From positions 186,001-250,000 of the forward strand of contig NZ_MLAP01000001.1 in NCBI RefSeq assembly GCF_002272865.1: 64,000 bases of DNA, in the 5' to 3' direction. The notes beneath the pieces were generated by a model. It was not told where the DNA came from. It saw only the letters and a program-made list of their open reading frames with translations, and ran no database searches. A program made the position numbers and the translations under genes. Shown piece by piece: positions 44,369 to 54,828 of the stretch (position 1 is its first letter; the number at the start of each line of letters is the position of its first letter). The DNA comes from Helicobacter sp. 12S02634-8 (lineage in GTDB: Bacteria > Campylobacterota > Campylobacteria > Campylobacterales > Helicobacteraceae).

Positions 44369-46034
44369 TTTGGGTGATTTCTTTGATACTTTCTTTATTG
44401 AGTTTTTCTTTTTCTAGCAGTTGCTTGGCTAGCAAAAGTATGCTTTCTTTAGAATTACTCAAAAATTCCTTTTGCTCTTCAAAAGCAAGTGTGAGGATTT
44501 CAGAAATATCCCCCTCTCTTGCGATAATGCGGCTTGCCATACCATATTCTTCGCACATTTCTCTAGCGATTTGACACGCTTTTTTGATGTCATCTTGGGC
44601 ATTGGTGTATTTTTCTTTGCAGATAAGCTCTAAAGCGATGATACCACTCAGATGGACTTTGATTTTATTATTCATCTCGCTCTTACTCAAAACTTCCTTG
44701 TCAATATCTAAAATAAACTCACCCATCAAAGTCACCTTATCAAACTCCACATCGAGCCAATACGCACTGATGGCCTTGGCTGATTGATAGAGTGCGAGGA
44801 TATTTTTTTCTTTTTCACTCAATGCTTGGATTTTTTTCTTACCCAGTGCGACTTTGTCTTTGACCTCTAAAATATCCCGCATTTCTATGAGCTTGCTCTC
44901 TCGCCTCAAAGCACTCAAAGCACTCTCATTGACCAAAGAAGCAATCATCGCCCCACTAAAGCCCACACACATTCTAGCGACCTCAGATAAGTCAAGATGG
45001 TATTGCTTATCTTGCAGATAAATCTGGAGTATCTCTATACGCTCTTCTAAGTCAGGAAACCCCACATACACGCGCCTATCAAACCTACCACTACGCAAAA
45101 GCGCTTCATCGATCACTTCGATTTTGTTTGTCGCCCCAATCACAATCACCCCCCCACTCTCCTCAAACCCGTCCATCTCTGTCAAAAGCTGATTGAGCGT
45201 GGCCTCGCGTTCATCATTGCGATTCCCACCTCTGGCCTTGCCTACAGCATCGATTTCATCGATAAAGACAATCGAGGGAGTGGTGGCCTTTGCTTTAGAA
45301 AAAAGCTCACGCACGCGTTTTGCTCCCATACCCACATAAATCTGGACAAAACTACTCCCACTCTGATAAAAAAACGGCACGCCAGCCTCGCCAGCTACTG
45401 CCTTAGCAATCATTGTCTTCCCCACACCCGGAGGGCCTATGAGTAAAACGCCCTTAGGCAAGGAAATCCCCAAATCTTGATATTTTTTAGGATTTTTGAG
45501 ATAGTCAATAATCTCTAAAAGCTCTTCTTTGACCTCTTTGATCCCTGCTACATCCTTAAATCTCACAGATGAGTGGATTGGCGGTGCCATGGGCGTATCT
45601 TCAAGCCTGCTTGCATTTTCTTGAAAGGTCTGTGTCTGATAAAATGGCTTGATAGAACTTGATGGAAGAGGTTTTTTAAAAGTCAAAAACAATGCCCTCC
45701 CAAGCACCATCACCCCCAACACAACCAACACAACAATCCCTATCCCAGCAAATATCTCTCCGAGCTCCATATGCCCTTGCACCTTGATGGCTATATCTTG
45801 AAGATTTGAGGGAGAAAACACGCTCTTAGCAGTCTTATAGCTCTTTGAATCTGTGTATAAATAGATATAATCATCGCCGATAGAAACGCTCTTAATGGGC
45901 TGGCTTTGGAGCAATGAGTTGAATTGTTGGGGGCTGATGAGCTCTGCATTATCCTTAGCTAGCAAAAATACTACTAGCACAATCACGACCAAAGTCCCCA
46001 CAATCCCTATCAGCAGATTTTTAGATTTCAACAC
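44358..46034 (-). CDS. FtsH-like AAA+ membrane protein lacking the zinc protease site
   Basis: A second-type FtsH paralogue. The 558 residues have two N-terminal transmembrane helices (about 8-25 and 92-116), an AAA+ module with Walker A GPPGVGKT (200-207), Walker B IVFIDEID (255-262) and the second region of homology ATNKIEVIDEALLRSGRFDRRV, all intact. In the C-terminal domain the expected HEAGH motif reads YQSAK (416-420), so no zinc can be bound there and proteolysis is lost. It may work as an unfoldase, dislocase or scaffold. GTG at 46034 (or TTG 46031) overlaps the end of mtaB. The gene order with mtaB, mscS and aroB agrees with the second ftsH locus I remember from H. pylori. Confidence 0.9.
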   Translation of the reverse strand: MLKSKNLLIGIVGTLVVIVLVVFLLAKDNAELISPQQFNSLLQSQPIKSVSIGDDYIYLYTDSKSYKTAKSVFSPSNLQDIAIKVQGHMELGEIFAGIGIVVLVVLGVMVLGRALFLTFKKPLPSSSIKPFYQTQTFQENASRLEDTPMAPPIHSSVRFKDVAGIKEVKEELLEIIDYLKNPKKYQDLGISLPKGVLLIGPPGVGKTMIAKAVAGEAGVPFFYQSGSSFVQIYVGMGAKRVRELFSKAKATTPSIVFIDEIDAVGKARGGNRNDEREATLNQLLTEMDGFEESGGVIVIGATNKIEVIDEALLRSGRFDRRVYVGFPDLEERIEILQIYLQDKQYHLDLSEVARMCVGFSGAMIASLVNESALSALRRESKLIEMRDILEVKDKVALGKKKIQALSEKEKNILALYQSAKAISAYWLDVEFDKVTLMGEFILDIDKEVLSKSEMNNKIKVHLSGIIALELICKEKYTNAQDDIKKACQIAREMCEEYGMASRIIAREGDISEILTLAFEEQKEFLSNSKESILLLAKQLLEKEKLNKESIKEITQNVF

Positions 46035-47292
46035 GATTCACTCCATCTAATACTTCATAATCCCTTATTTGCAGCCATTTACTCTCCAAGGGCGTTTGTG
46101 TGTGGATTCTGACTTTATTAAAATATTCATCTAAACCACTATAAACACTCCCTTGCGGGCTTTCTTGATGTCCTTCAATCAAAACTTGCAGCACTTTTTG
46201 TTTGGCTTGCAGCGCTTTTCTGAAATGTAGATTTTTCTCTTCCACCAAATCATTGAGCTGATGGAGGCGCTCTTTAGCTATAGCGCCATTGACAACAGGC
46301 TGCATTGTTGCAGAGGGCGTGTTATCTCGAATGCTGTAGATAAAAGGGTGCAGATGGGTCAAGGGCAAGGTTTTAGCATTTGCAAATGCCCTTTCCCACA
46401 CCCCCTCACTCTCGCCAGGATGTCCCACGATAAAATCTGTCCCTATCGCAAAGCCCTTTTGGGCGATAAACTCTAAAAGCTTGTAATCTTGTTCAAAGCG
46501 ATTGTGCCGATTCATGCGCTCTAACATTGAATTTTCTGTGTATTGCAAGGCAATATGGAGATGTTTTTCTAAAAACTCACTATCTAAAAGCTCCAAAAAC
46601 TCCCCATCAATCTGCGCAGGCTCCAAGCTCCCTACGCGTATGCGTTTGATTCCATCAATGCAAGCAAGAGATTTTATCAGCTTAGCGATATTACTCCCCT
46701 TATCACGCCCATAACTCCCCACATTTGTCCCTGTCAGCACCACTTCAGAAATCCCCCCATCAGCAAGCACCCTCACTTGCTTGAGAATCATCTGTGTATC
46801 CATACTCCTAGCCCGCCCGCGCACAGAGGGGATCACACAATAACTGCAAGCAAAGTCGCAGCCCTCTTGGATCTTGATAAATGCGCGGGATTTGCCGACA
46901 AACTCGCTCACAATCGTTGTATCAAGATGCATTTCATTGAGTGCATCATCATAAAAAAATTTTTGATCTTGTGATAAAAAAGTATCGATATTTTCTTTTT
47001 GACTATGCCCAAAGACTCCAAATGCCAAATCTTTTTCAAACAGATTTTTCCCCTGTGTCTTGACCCCACAGCCTGTAAAATAAATCCTTTTCCCACTGGC
47101 GTGCATGCGATTGACATAGCTTCTTGAGCCGCTATCAGCCCCATTAGTCACCGTGCAAGAATTGACTACGATAATATCAGCACTCTCTTCATCATCAACA
47201 TATTCAAAATTCTTGAGATTTTCGCGCATGACTTGTGTGTCAAAAAGATTCGTCCGACAGCCAAAAGTTTTAAAAAATACCTTTTGCCTCAT
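46021..47292 (-). CDS. mtaB: tRNA t6A37 methylthiotransferase MtaB
   Basis: MtaB adds a methylthio group to t6A37 of tRNA-Lys. The 423 residues have the N-terminal MTTase domain with three cysteines (FGCRTNLFDTQ, NSCTVTNGAD, TGCGVKTQ), the radical SAM motif EGCDFACSYCVIPSVRGRARS, VVLTGTNVGSYG and a C-terminal TRAM-like domain. The form fits MtaB (YqeV) rather than MiaB or RimO. A good AAGGA lies six bases upstream of ATG, at the end of mscS. TsaD in this window produces its substrate base. Confidence 0.93.
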   Translation of the reverse strand: MRQKVFFKTFGCRTNLFDTQVMRENLKNFEYVDDEESADIIVVNSCTVTNGADSGSRSYVNRMHASGKRIYFTGCGVKTQGKNLFEKDLAFGVFGHSQKENIDTFLSQDQKFFYDDALNEMHLDTTIVSEFVGKSRAFIKIQEGCDFACSYCVIPSVRGRARSMDTQMILKQVRVLADGGISEVVLTGTNVGSYGRDKGSNIAKLIKSLACIDGIKRIRVGSLEPAQIDGEFLELLDSEFLEKHLHIALQYTENSMLERMNRHNRFEQDYKLLEFIAQKGFAIGTDFIVGHPGESEGVWERAFANAKTLPLTHLHPFIYSIRDNTPSATMQPVVNGAIAKERLHQLNDLVEEKNLHFRKALQAKQKVLQVLIEGHQESPQGSVYSGLDEYFNKVRIHTQTPLESKWLQIRDYEVLDGVNRVEI

Positions 47293-47294
47293 TT

Positions 47295-48899
47295 TTAGTC
47301 CTTATCATCATCAGGGGCTATGAACCCTTGGAGTTTGCCTGGTTTATTAGCAAAGCCATCTGTGCCATCTTTGATGAGTTTGGTCGTGGTGTAGGCGATG
47401 AAAATATCTGGCTCTTTGAGTAAATTTTCAATGATTTCAGTAGAGATGGTGCTGCGGATACTCAAAGTTGCATAAGCATTGGTCTGATACCAAACAGAGA
47501 TTTTTATCCCATTGGGTTCGATCATACTGAAAGTTTTGGGCTCTACGCTGCTATTACGCAAGGAATATTTATCCCGCATTTTATTGAGCTGCTTGCGGGT
47601 GATTTCTGTGTAACCCCGTGAATACTTGGTCGCTGCTTCAGAGGCGATTTTCAGGGCTTTTTTGTAGTTAGAATCAAATGTAATGCTAAAATCAATCCCG
47701 TCCCAAACCGTTTTCATACCCCCGTGTGTGTAGTTAGAAAACATTGTAGTGAAAATATAATTATTGGGCACAAACACAATCCGGCCTGCGCGGCGATTTT
47801 CCATATAAGTTGTGAGTGTCACATCTTCATACATCGTAATGCGTAGCATTGAAATATCCAATACATCGCCCACATAGACATTGCCATCTTTGCATACACG
47901 GATACGATCACCCACATGGATACTCCCCCCAATGATAATCACAGACCAGCCCAAAATACTCATGAACAAATCCTTCATCGCAATCGCTAGTCCCGCAGAA
48001 GCAAATCCGAGCACGGCCACTAGATAAGTCACATTTTCCAAATAAGCAAACAAAAGAATCAAAATAATAATGCTGATATTGAAAAAATTCACGATCTTGC
48101 TTGCAGTATAGGCGCGTTCATTATCGTGGATATAGCGGCGGACAAAGATTTTTAACGCCAATGCAATGCCAATACTGATTAAAATCGCTAGACCGATATA
48201 AATCAGCTTGAAAAGTTGTGATTTGATCTGTGCAGAGAGCCTTTGGATCACTTCATCACTATCTTTGCTGTAGATGTCTATGGTGGTTTTTAAGATATTT
48301 TGGGTGCTTTGGAGTTCGAGTCTTCGGGTTTGGGTCTGATAGAGCTCTTTGGTGGTGGCTTCAGACTTTTCTAAACGATTGAGTTCGCTCAAAAGTGTGT
48401 ATTTTTTATCCAAATCTGCTAGGATATTTTCTAATGAGGTTTGATTTTTCTTCAAGGCAAGCTTTTGGGCTTCTAGGGATTTGATAAATGACACACCTCC
48501 GATGATAGCAATGGGGTTGGTGACACTGGGGATATTGTCTATTTGGGGCTTTTCAATCAGTTCTTTGAAGGGATTGGTTTTGTATTCTTCTAGCAGCTCT
48601 TTTTGGCGCTGGAGGGTTTCGAGCTTATGCGTGAGTAGGCTGATTTTTAAAGAATCGGGAGTTTTGGTGTTTTTGAGATGGTTGAGGTCTTTTTGGATCA
48701 CTCCAATTTCTTTGTATATTTGGTTATAAGTTTCAAAATTTGCATATTTTTTGAGCCAAATATCATTGCTGGATACAAGCTTTTTATCAAGGGCTTCAAT
48801 CTCTAAATGCAACGATGTTATGCGTTCGCTATTGGGCTGTGTGTATGCCAAACAAAGCAATGCAATCAACAAAAAAATAACCCTCAAATCTTTGTCCAA
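47295..48899 (-). CDS. MscS-family mechanosensitive channel with a long N-terminal coiled coil
   Basis: The 534-residue inner-membrane protein has a signal-like hydrophobic N-terminus (VIFLLIALLCLAYT) and about 200 residues of periplasmic coiled coil (EIEALDKKLVSSND, LTHKLETLQRQKELLEEY). Transmembrane helices lie around residues 225-320, including the pore-lining segment GFASAGLAIAMKDLFMSILGWSVIIIGG. The MscS beta and vestibule domain (IHVGDRIRVCKDGNVYVGDVLDISML, FVPNNYIFTTMFSNYTHGG) follows. It is larger than E. coli MscS and closer to MscK/YbdG-like forms. TTG at 48899 overlaps the aroB stop; another TTG four codons later is possible. Confidence 0.9.
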   Translation of the reverse strand: MDKDLRVIFLLIALLCLAYTQPNSERITSLHLEIEALDKKLVSSNDIWLKKYANFETYNQIYKEIGVIQKDLNHLKNTKTPDSLKISLLTHKLETLQRQKELLEEYKTNPFKELIEKPQIDNIPSVTNPIAIIGGVSFIKSLEAQKLALKKNQTSLENILADLDKKYTLLSELNRLEKSEATTKELYQTQTRRLELQSTQNILKTTIDIYSKDSDEVIQRLSAQIKSQLFKLIYIGLAILISIGIALALKIFVRRYIHDNERAYTASKIVNFFNISIIILILLFAYLENVTYLVAVLGFASAGLAIAMKDLFMSILGWSVIIIGGSIHVGDRIRVCKDGNVYVGDVLDISMLRITMYEDVTLTTYMENRRAGRIVFVPNNYIFTTMFSNYTHGGMKTVWDGIDFSITFDSNYKKALKIASEAATKYSRGYTEITRKQLNKMRDKYSLRNSSVEPKTFSMIEPNGIKISVWYQTNAYATLSIRSTISTEIIENLLKEPDIFIAYTTTKLIKDGTDGFANKPGKLQGFIAPDDDKD

Positions 48900-49927
48900 C
48901 CTTTCAATACAGATATGATGACTTCTTTGGGAATATCATCAAGCATAATCATACCTCCAATGCCTTTAGGCAAGATAAATTTAATCTTTTGGCCGCGAGA
49001 TTTTTTGTCTAAAAAAAACTTTTCATAAAATGCATTTCCATCACAGATACGATAATCAAACACCAATCCATAGCGCCCCAAAAGTGCTTCAATCCTATTG
49101 ACCTCTTCAGCACTCATATAGCCTAGGGCTTGAGCGAGTTGGTTTGCCATACGCATACCTATAGCCACTGCCTCTCCGTGCAAAAACACTGAATATTTTG
49201 TTTCATTTTCAATCACATGCCCAAAGGTATGGCCATAGTTCAAGCCTGCGCGCAAGCCCTCTTCCTTTTCGTCTAAAGAAACGACTTGAGATTTGATATG
49301 GATACTTTTTGAGATGGCTTGTGTGAGTAAATCTGGGGTATTGAGGTCATGGTGTTCTAGCCAAGTGAAAAACTCTCCATCAAAGCAAACAGCCATCTTG
49401 ATGATTTCAGCAATCCCTGCTCCTAGCTCCCTTTGTGGCAATGTCGATAAAAAACTAGGATCGATATAAACAGCACGGGGCTGATGGAACAAACCGACTA
49501 GATTTTTGCCAAAATGATTATTGATACCACTCTTGCCCCCCACAGAAGCATCGACTTGAGCTAAAAGTGTCGTAGGGATCGTGATAAAATCAATCCCCCT
49601 TTGATAGATCCCACTCACAAAACCCACGATATCACTGATAACCCCTCCACCTAGGGCTATCATCAGAGATTTTCTATCGAGCTTAGCATTGAAGGCGTCT
49701 TCTAAAATCTTCTCCACTGATTGAAAATTTTTATACGATTCGCCATCAGGAATTGTGCTGATATGGACTTCTTGGGCTTGCAAGTTAGCAAGCAGCTTAG
49801 GGAGATACAGCCCTGCGACCTTGGGATTGGTGATGATGAGGACTTTGCTACGATGGGTGATAGGCTGCAAGGCCCCGATGTATATGGGGTATTGTTCGCA
49901 AGAAGTGCAGATTGTGATTGTTTCCAT
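48884..49927 (-). CDS. aroB: 3-dehydroquinate synthase AroB
   Basis: AroB makes dehydroquinate in the shikimate pathway. The 347 residues show TIPDGESYKNFQSVEKIL, ALGGGVISDIVGFVSGIYQRGIDFITIPTTLLAQVDASVGGKSGINNHFGKNLVG (NAD and substrate site) and LNYGHTFGHVIENE with the metal-binding His. ATG at 49927 starts METITI, with GGAG ten bases upstream. Reading further up would overlap the COG3400 stop. Chorismate from this pathway feeds MqnA (59674-60357). Confidence 0.96.
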   Translation of the reverse strand: METITICTSCEQYPIYIGALQPITHRSKVLIITNPKVAGLYLPKLLANLQAQEVHISTIPDGESYKNFQSVEKILEDAFNAKLDRKSLMIALGGGVISDIVGFVSGIYQRGIDFITIPTTLLAQVDASVGGKSGINNHFGKNLVGLFHQPRAVYIDPSFLSTLPQRELGAGIAEIIKMAVCFDGEFFTWLEHHDLNTPDLLTQAISKSIHIKSQVVSLDEKEEGLRAGLNYGHTFGHVIENETKYSVFLHGEAVAIGMRMANQLAQALGYMSAEEVNRIEALLGRYGLVFDYRICDGNAFYEKFFLDKKSRGQKIKFILPKGIGGMIMLDDIPKEVIISVLKGWTKI

Positions 49928-49934
49928 AGCGTAT

Positions 49935-51362
49935 CTACTCCATAATGGGGATAAAAATCTGAGGATTATTATCAAGCATGAACGATATTTTTTCTACTTT
50001 GGTAGAAAAAAACCAAAAAAATCGCGTCTTGCTGATACACTCTTCAAAGGGAAGAAACTGCAACACAGGGTGCTTGGTTTCCTTCAAAAACAACACAGGG
50101 TTTTTGGAGTTGGTGCGATGGACTCGGATTTTTTTATCAAAAATGCGTGAGAGATTTTCATAATCTTGAGTGATCTGGACTTGATAATGCCCATCTGGCT
50201 CAAAATCATACAACAATACGCCCAAGCCCATTTGGATAGAAATATCAAAGATAATCGAAGAAATATTTTCCCCTGTATTCATCTCTTCGTTCAAAACGAC
50301 CATACTTTCTTTGACTTCTTTGATATCCCTAGGGCTTGTTTTCAAAACAGGTGTCGCAATATCAAAAAGAGCCTTGCGAGAGTGCCTACTGCTGAAAATC
50401 TCTTTACCGATCACAACAAGTCCGATTTTTTTTTCGCTATCTTCTTTGAGCTTGGTGATAAAATCAGCTCCACTATAATCCAAAGACACATTGACATCGC
50501 TTTGGTCTAGGGATTTTATCTTTTGGAGCAAGGGGAAATTTGCGGGGTTTAAGACTCGGATATAGAGCTTGTGGCTTTTGGTGTGGCGATGGACATACAA
50601 AGCTTGATGTAAATCCCGCATTACAGCCTTTTCAGACTGCAGCAATGTATCCACATACACATAAGTATCCCGACCAAAAGGAGCAGGAAACTGACCGATA
50701 TCGCTTTTTATCTGGCGATACACATTGTCTAAGACCTTAGGATCGCCTGCAACAAGCAAAATATCCCTAGGTTGGATCACCATCGAATAATTACTCAAAA
50801 GAAATTCGCTATGGCGATAGATACCCACTATTTTGTAGTTTTTTTGCTGGATAGAACCGATATGGCGATAAGCAAACACGCTCCCAAAAGGCACACCAAT
50901 CTCCATCACCTCCCCTTGTTCAAGACCAAAGCCTTGCGGGATCAAAGGCACATTAGGCAGTCTAGCTAGCAGCCTGCCTGCTATGATTTGGGCTTCTTCC
51001 ATCAAAACGACTTTTTCATCTTCAAGCAATTTTGGCAGCGCAATCTCATCTTCATAGGCACTCACAACAATACGGATAGCTTTATACCTACTTTTGATGA
51101 TTTCATAGACAATCTCTCTTTCTCTGGGGCTTTCCATAATGATAAACACATCACTGACATCTTCGTCCATCGCACTCAAAAGCCTATAAGAAGAAGTCGG
51201 ATCAAAAATCTGAAAATTAAATGTGCTAGGAACTTTGATGGGCACCAAACTCGCATCTTTAGAGATGACAATATAAAGATTATTACTAAAATACTTCTCA
51301 AGCACTGTATTCAAAAACTTTTTTGCTACAATTCCATCAGCAATCAAAACGATTTTTTTCAA
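49935..51362 (-). CDS. COG3400-type TrkA-domain protein
   Basis: A 475-residue cytoplasmic protein of a family largely restricted to epsilonproteobacteria. It has an N-terminal Rossmann-like TrkA-N domain (MKKIVLIADGIVAKKF, DVFIIMESPREREIVYEII) and a TrkA-C/RCK-C domain (EVMEIGVPFGSVFAYRHIG to VAGDPKVL). A second Rossmann-like half follows (VYVDTLLQS, YIRVLNPANFPLLQKI, LVVIGKEIF). It probably gates or senses ligand for a potassium or related channel, but no channel gene is adjacent. TTG at 51362 has AGGGG upstream. It begins the run aroB-mscS-mtaB-ftsH-like-bioV. The nearby MscS suggests a shared theme of ion homeostasis, which is inference. Confidence 0.86.
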   Translation of the reverse strand: MKKIVLIADGIVAKKFLNTVLEKYFSNNLYIVISKDASLVPIKVPSTFNFQIFDPTSSYRLLSAMDEDVSDVFIIMESPREREIVYEIIKSRYKAIRIVVSAYEDEIALPKLLEDEKVVLMEEAQIIAGRLLARLPNVPLIPQGFGLEQGEVMEIGVPFGSVFAYRHIGSIQQKNYKIVGIYRHSEFLLSNYSMVIQPRDILLVAGDPKVLDNVYRQIKSDIGQFPAPFGRDTYVYVDTLLQSEKAVMRDLHQALYVHRHTKSHKLYIRVLNPANFPLLQKIKSLDQSDVNVSLDYSGADFITKLKEDSEKKIGLVVIGKEIFSSRHSRKALFDIATPVLKTSPRDIKEVKESMVVLNEEMNTGENISSIIFDISIQMGLGVLLYDFEPDGHYQVQITQDYENLSRIFDKKIRVHRTNSKNPVLFLKETKHPVLQFLPFEECISKTRFFWFFSTKVEKISFMLDNNPQIFIPIME

Positions 51363-51411
51363 AATACCCCTTTAAAATATTCTCCCTTAAGACCCATCAA
51401 GGCATACGATA

Positions 51412-51417
51412 ATTATA
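51412..51417 (-). promoter_or_regulatory. Putative -10 box of the COG3400-aroB-mscS operon
   Basis: On the minus strand TATAAT stands 50 bases before the TTG start in the 71-bp divergent region with tgt. The same bases form an AATTATA stretch usable by tgt in the other direction. Confidence 0.45.
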
Positions 51418-51430
51418 CCAAAAGGTTTAA

Positions 51431-52567
<1,137 letters not shown>

Positions 52568-52571
52568 CCCC

Positions 52572-53951
52572 TTAAGACTTGGGTCTTGTGATTTTGCTGC
52601 ACGCTAAACAATTGGTATAAATATCGACAGATTTATCGATAGAGTCTTTGAGTTTTTCTAATCTTCTAGTGATACTGATGAGTTCATCGCTAGATTGGAT
52701 AGCGATATATTCACTCATATCGATTTGCTTTTGGATCTCTTCTTGCTCGCTTGGAGTGAAATTTTTCTTTTGCAGATGTGTTTTGATATCAGCGCTGATT
52801 TCAAGGATTTCATTATGTATCTGCTCGCCTAGCTGCTTAGCTAGCAAAGCAGAGCCCTTGGTCTTTTGGATCCGTTCGATAAATTCATCGATCTCATCTC
52901 TTGCCCTTGCTAGCTCTGTATTGGCATCGATTTGGATATCAGAGATATTATTTTTTCTCATATCTTTGAAATAATTCACAAAATTCTTGATCTGGCTTTT
53001 GACCCAAGCAATCGTGAAAAATAGCCCAAAAATCACAAATGAAATCATCACCACAGCAATATATTGAAAGATATTAAAAGTCCTCTCAATCTTCTTGCTC
53101 GCTTCTGTGTATAGCCCATAGAGTATCTCAAGGTTTTTACTCACCAAAGTGCCATATTCATTGATTTTGACAAAAGAATCAAACAAAACTTCTTGATTGG
53201 CAATGACTTGCCGAATATTTGTGGCATATTCTTGCCAAAAATTATAATTACTTTTGATAGCGCCATAGAGTGCAGGGTATTTTTTATAATCAGCGTGGGT
53301 ATAAAATGCAACGATAGTGGCATTGTATGCTTCAAAGGCTTCTAAAAACTCTTCATAGGCATTGCGATCTTGACTGGCTGCATATACAAGCATTTTATAA
53401 GATATGCGCTGGCTGAGCATACGCTGCCTGCCTGCAGTGTCAATTTCTTGCTGGGAGCGCTGGGCTTTAAGCATTGCCTTGACGATACCATCGCTCAAAT
53501 CCAAAAGCTTTTTATTGTTTGCTGATAAAAAACTGCGATTTTTATGCAAATAATGTGTGGCAATCTGATAGGCATTGATACCACTTGCTAGCACGCTCCA
53601 TTGGAAATAAAGCTTATCAAAGGTCGTTTGCGCTTCCTTTTTATCCAACCAAAAAAAGTCATACAAATTATTTTGATAATACAATACATTGAACTTCTGA
53701 TCAAAGCTTTGGACATCAGATTGGATACGATTGGGGCTATGTTTATAGGCATAACTACTCAAAAATACTTCTTTGATCATCACTTGAGAAAGTCGGATTT
53801 GTGCGTTGATTTGATTGAGGATATGCGTGAGGGCAAGGTTTTTTTTATTCAGATAGATATTGATAGCAATCACCAAAAAGACCATCACAAAAGTCACTGT
53901 TGCGATTGCAAAAAGTCTAGAAGAGATAGGTTTTTTAAAAGCTAGCTTCAT
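52572..53951 (-). CDS. NarX/PilJ-type sensor protein without an output domain
   Basis: A two-span membrane protein of 459 residues. TM1 lies at about 11-33 and TM2 at about 293-315; between them is a 260-residue periplasmic helical domain. It contains DTAGRQRMLSQRISYKM (171-187), the P-box pattern of NarX/NarQ and PilJ_N (PF13675) sensors, in which the Arg binds nitrate or nitrite. After TM2 come an HAMP-like linker and coiled coil, but no histidine kinase, MCP or GGDEF signature. The C-terminus carries a CxxC pair (Cys448/Cys451, NCLACSK), perhaps for metal or redox sensing. It follows the Crp-like gene by nine bases, so the two probably form one signalling unit. Ligand and output are unknown. 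Confidence 0.85.
   Translation of the reverse strand: MKLAFKKPISSRLFAIATVTFVMVFLVIAINIYLNKKNLALTHILNQINAQIRLSQVMIKEVFLSSYAYKHSPNRIQSDVQSFDQKFNVLYYQNNLYDFFWLDKKEAQTTFDKLYFQWSVLASGINAYQIATHYLHKNRSFLSANNKKLLDLSDGIVKAMLKAQRSQQEIDTAGRQRMLSQRISYKMLVYAASQDRNAYEEFLEAFEAYNATIVAFYTHADYKKYPALYGAIKSNYNFWQEYATNIRQVIANQEVLFDSFVKINEYGTLVSKNLEILYGLYTEASKKIERTFNIFQYIAVVMISFVIFGLFFTIAWVKSQIKNFVNYFKDMRKNNISDIQIDANTELARARDEIDEFIERIQKTKGSALLAKQLGEQIHNEILEISADIKTHLQKKNFTPSEQEEIQKQIDMSEYIAIQSSDELISITRRLEKLKDSIDKSVDIYTNCLACSKITRPKS
52574..52587. terminator. Hairpin at the convergent end of tgt and the sensor gene
   Basis: AAGAC-TTGG-GTCTT forms a 5-bp stem with a 4-base loop, six bases after the tgt stop and inside the last codons of the sensor gene; ATTTT follows on the plus strand. 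It is a weak terminator candidate for tgt. Confidence 0.35.
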
Positions 53952-53960
53952 ATTGCCTCA

Positions 53961-54632
53961 TTATATTTTATAGATTTCTTGCAGTTTTGTTTGGTTCAAG
54001 ACAACCAATGCACCTTTTGTATCCAGCCCCACGATTCCATCTTGTTTGAGCTTTTTGAGTATCCTTGAGAGCGTTTCAGGCTGGATATTGAGCTGATAGG
54101 CGACTTCTTGGCGTTGGGTCGAGTTGAAGCGATAGAGCTGTTTATCTAGCATATAAGCAAGCTTTGCCATCGCATCAAAAATAATATCTCGATTGATGAT
54201 TTGGGCTAGGATTTGATTTTTTAAAATCACTTGCTTGGTGAGATTTTCCCATAATGTACCATCTCTTTTGCCCCAATCAAGCAATTTCTTCTGATCGATA
54301 CTGACAATCTCGCTATCTTGCAAGATAGAGGCGTTGCCAAAAGTCTTGATTTCACTCAAACCAATATCATTGATAAGCAGCAATTCATCTTGATATTCTT
54401 GCGTGTGATGGATACTATAGAGGTATTTTTTATTACCAAAACGATCGAATTTATCAATACTCACAGCCCCAGAAAGCAAGAACAAAAACTGCTCCATCTT
54501 CTCGCCCTCATAAAACAAAATCACATCTTTAAAGTAAGATTTTATTTTACTAAAACTACAAATCTCGCTCAAAAGTCCATCACAAATATTTTCAAACAAA
54601 GAAAGTGTTTTGAGTTTTTCTATCAATCCCAA
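53961..54632 (-). CDS. Crp/Fnr-family transcriptional regulator
   Basis: The 223-residue protein has a cyclic-nucleotide-type beta-roll (ILFYEGEKMEQFLFLLSGAVSIDKF), a dimerisation helix and an HTH_Crp domain (QRQEVAYQLNIQPETLSRILKKLKQDGIVGLDTKGALVVL). The recognition helix contains the conserved ETLSR. There is no FNR-type cysteine cluster, so it is not an oxygen sensor of that kind. It is similar in type to nitrosative or nitrate-responsive regulators of campylobacteria (NssR-like), but that is only a lead. The start is TTG at 54632 or 54626, the latter better spaced from AGAGGGG. It is transcribed ahead of the NarX/PilJ-type sensor. Confidence 0.88.
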   Translation of the reverse strand: MGLIEKLKTLSLFENICDGLLSEICSFSKIKSYFKDVILFYEGEKMEQFLFLLSGAVSIDKFDRFGNKKYLYSIHHTQEYQDELLLINDIGLSEIKTFGNASILQDSEIVSIDQKKLLDWGKRDGTLWENLTKQVILKNQILAQIINRDIIFDAMAKLAYMLDKQLYRFNSTQRQEVAYQLNIQPETLSRILKKLKQDGIVGLDTKGALVVLNQTKLQEIYKI

Positions 54633-54828
54633 ACCCCTCTTAGTGATGACCCATCAGGCAAATAGCAGCACTCAATTGCCCCTTAGCTCCCAAAACAAAG
54701 GGCTTGCAACCAAGCTCTTGGCCCAATCTCTTCTCCCAAAATACCAAAGACCCCTGAAGCATTATATCTCCCTTTTACTCTATCCCCACACCTCCTCTTA
54801 AAACGCCCAAAGCCTTGATACAATCAAT

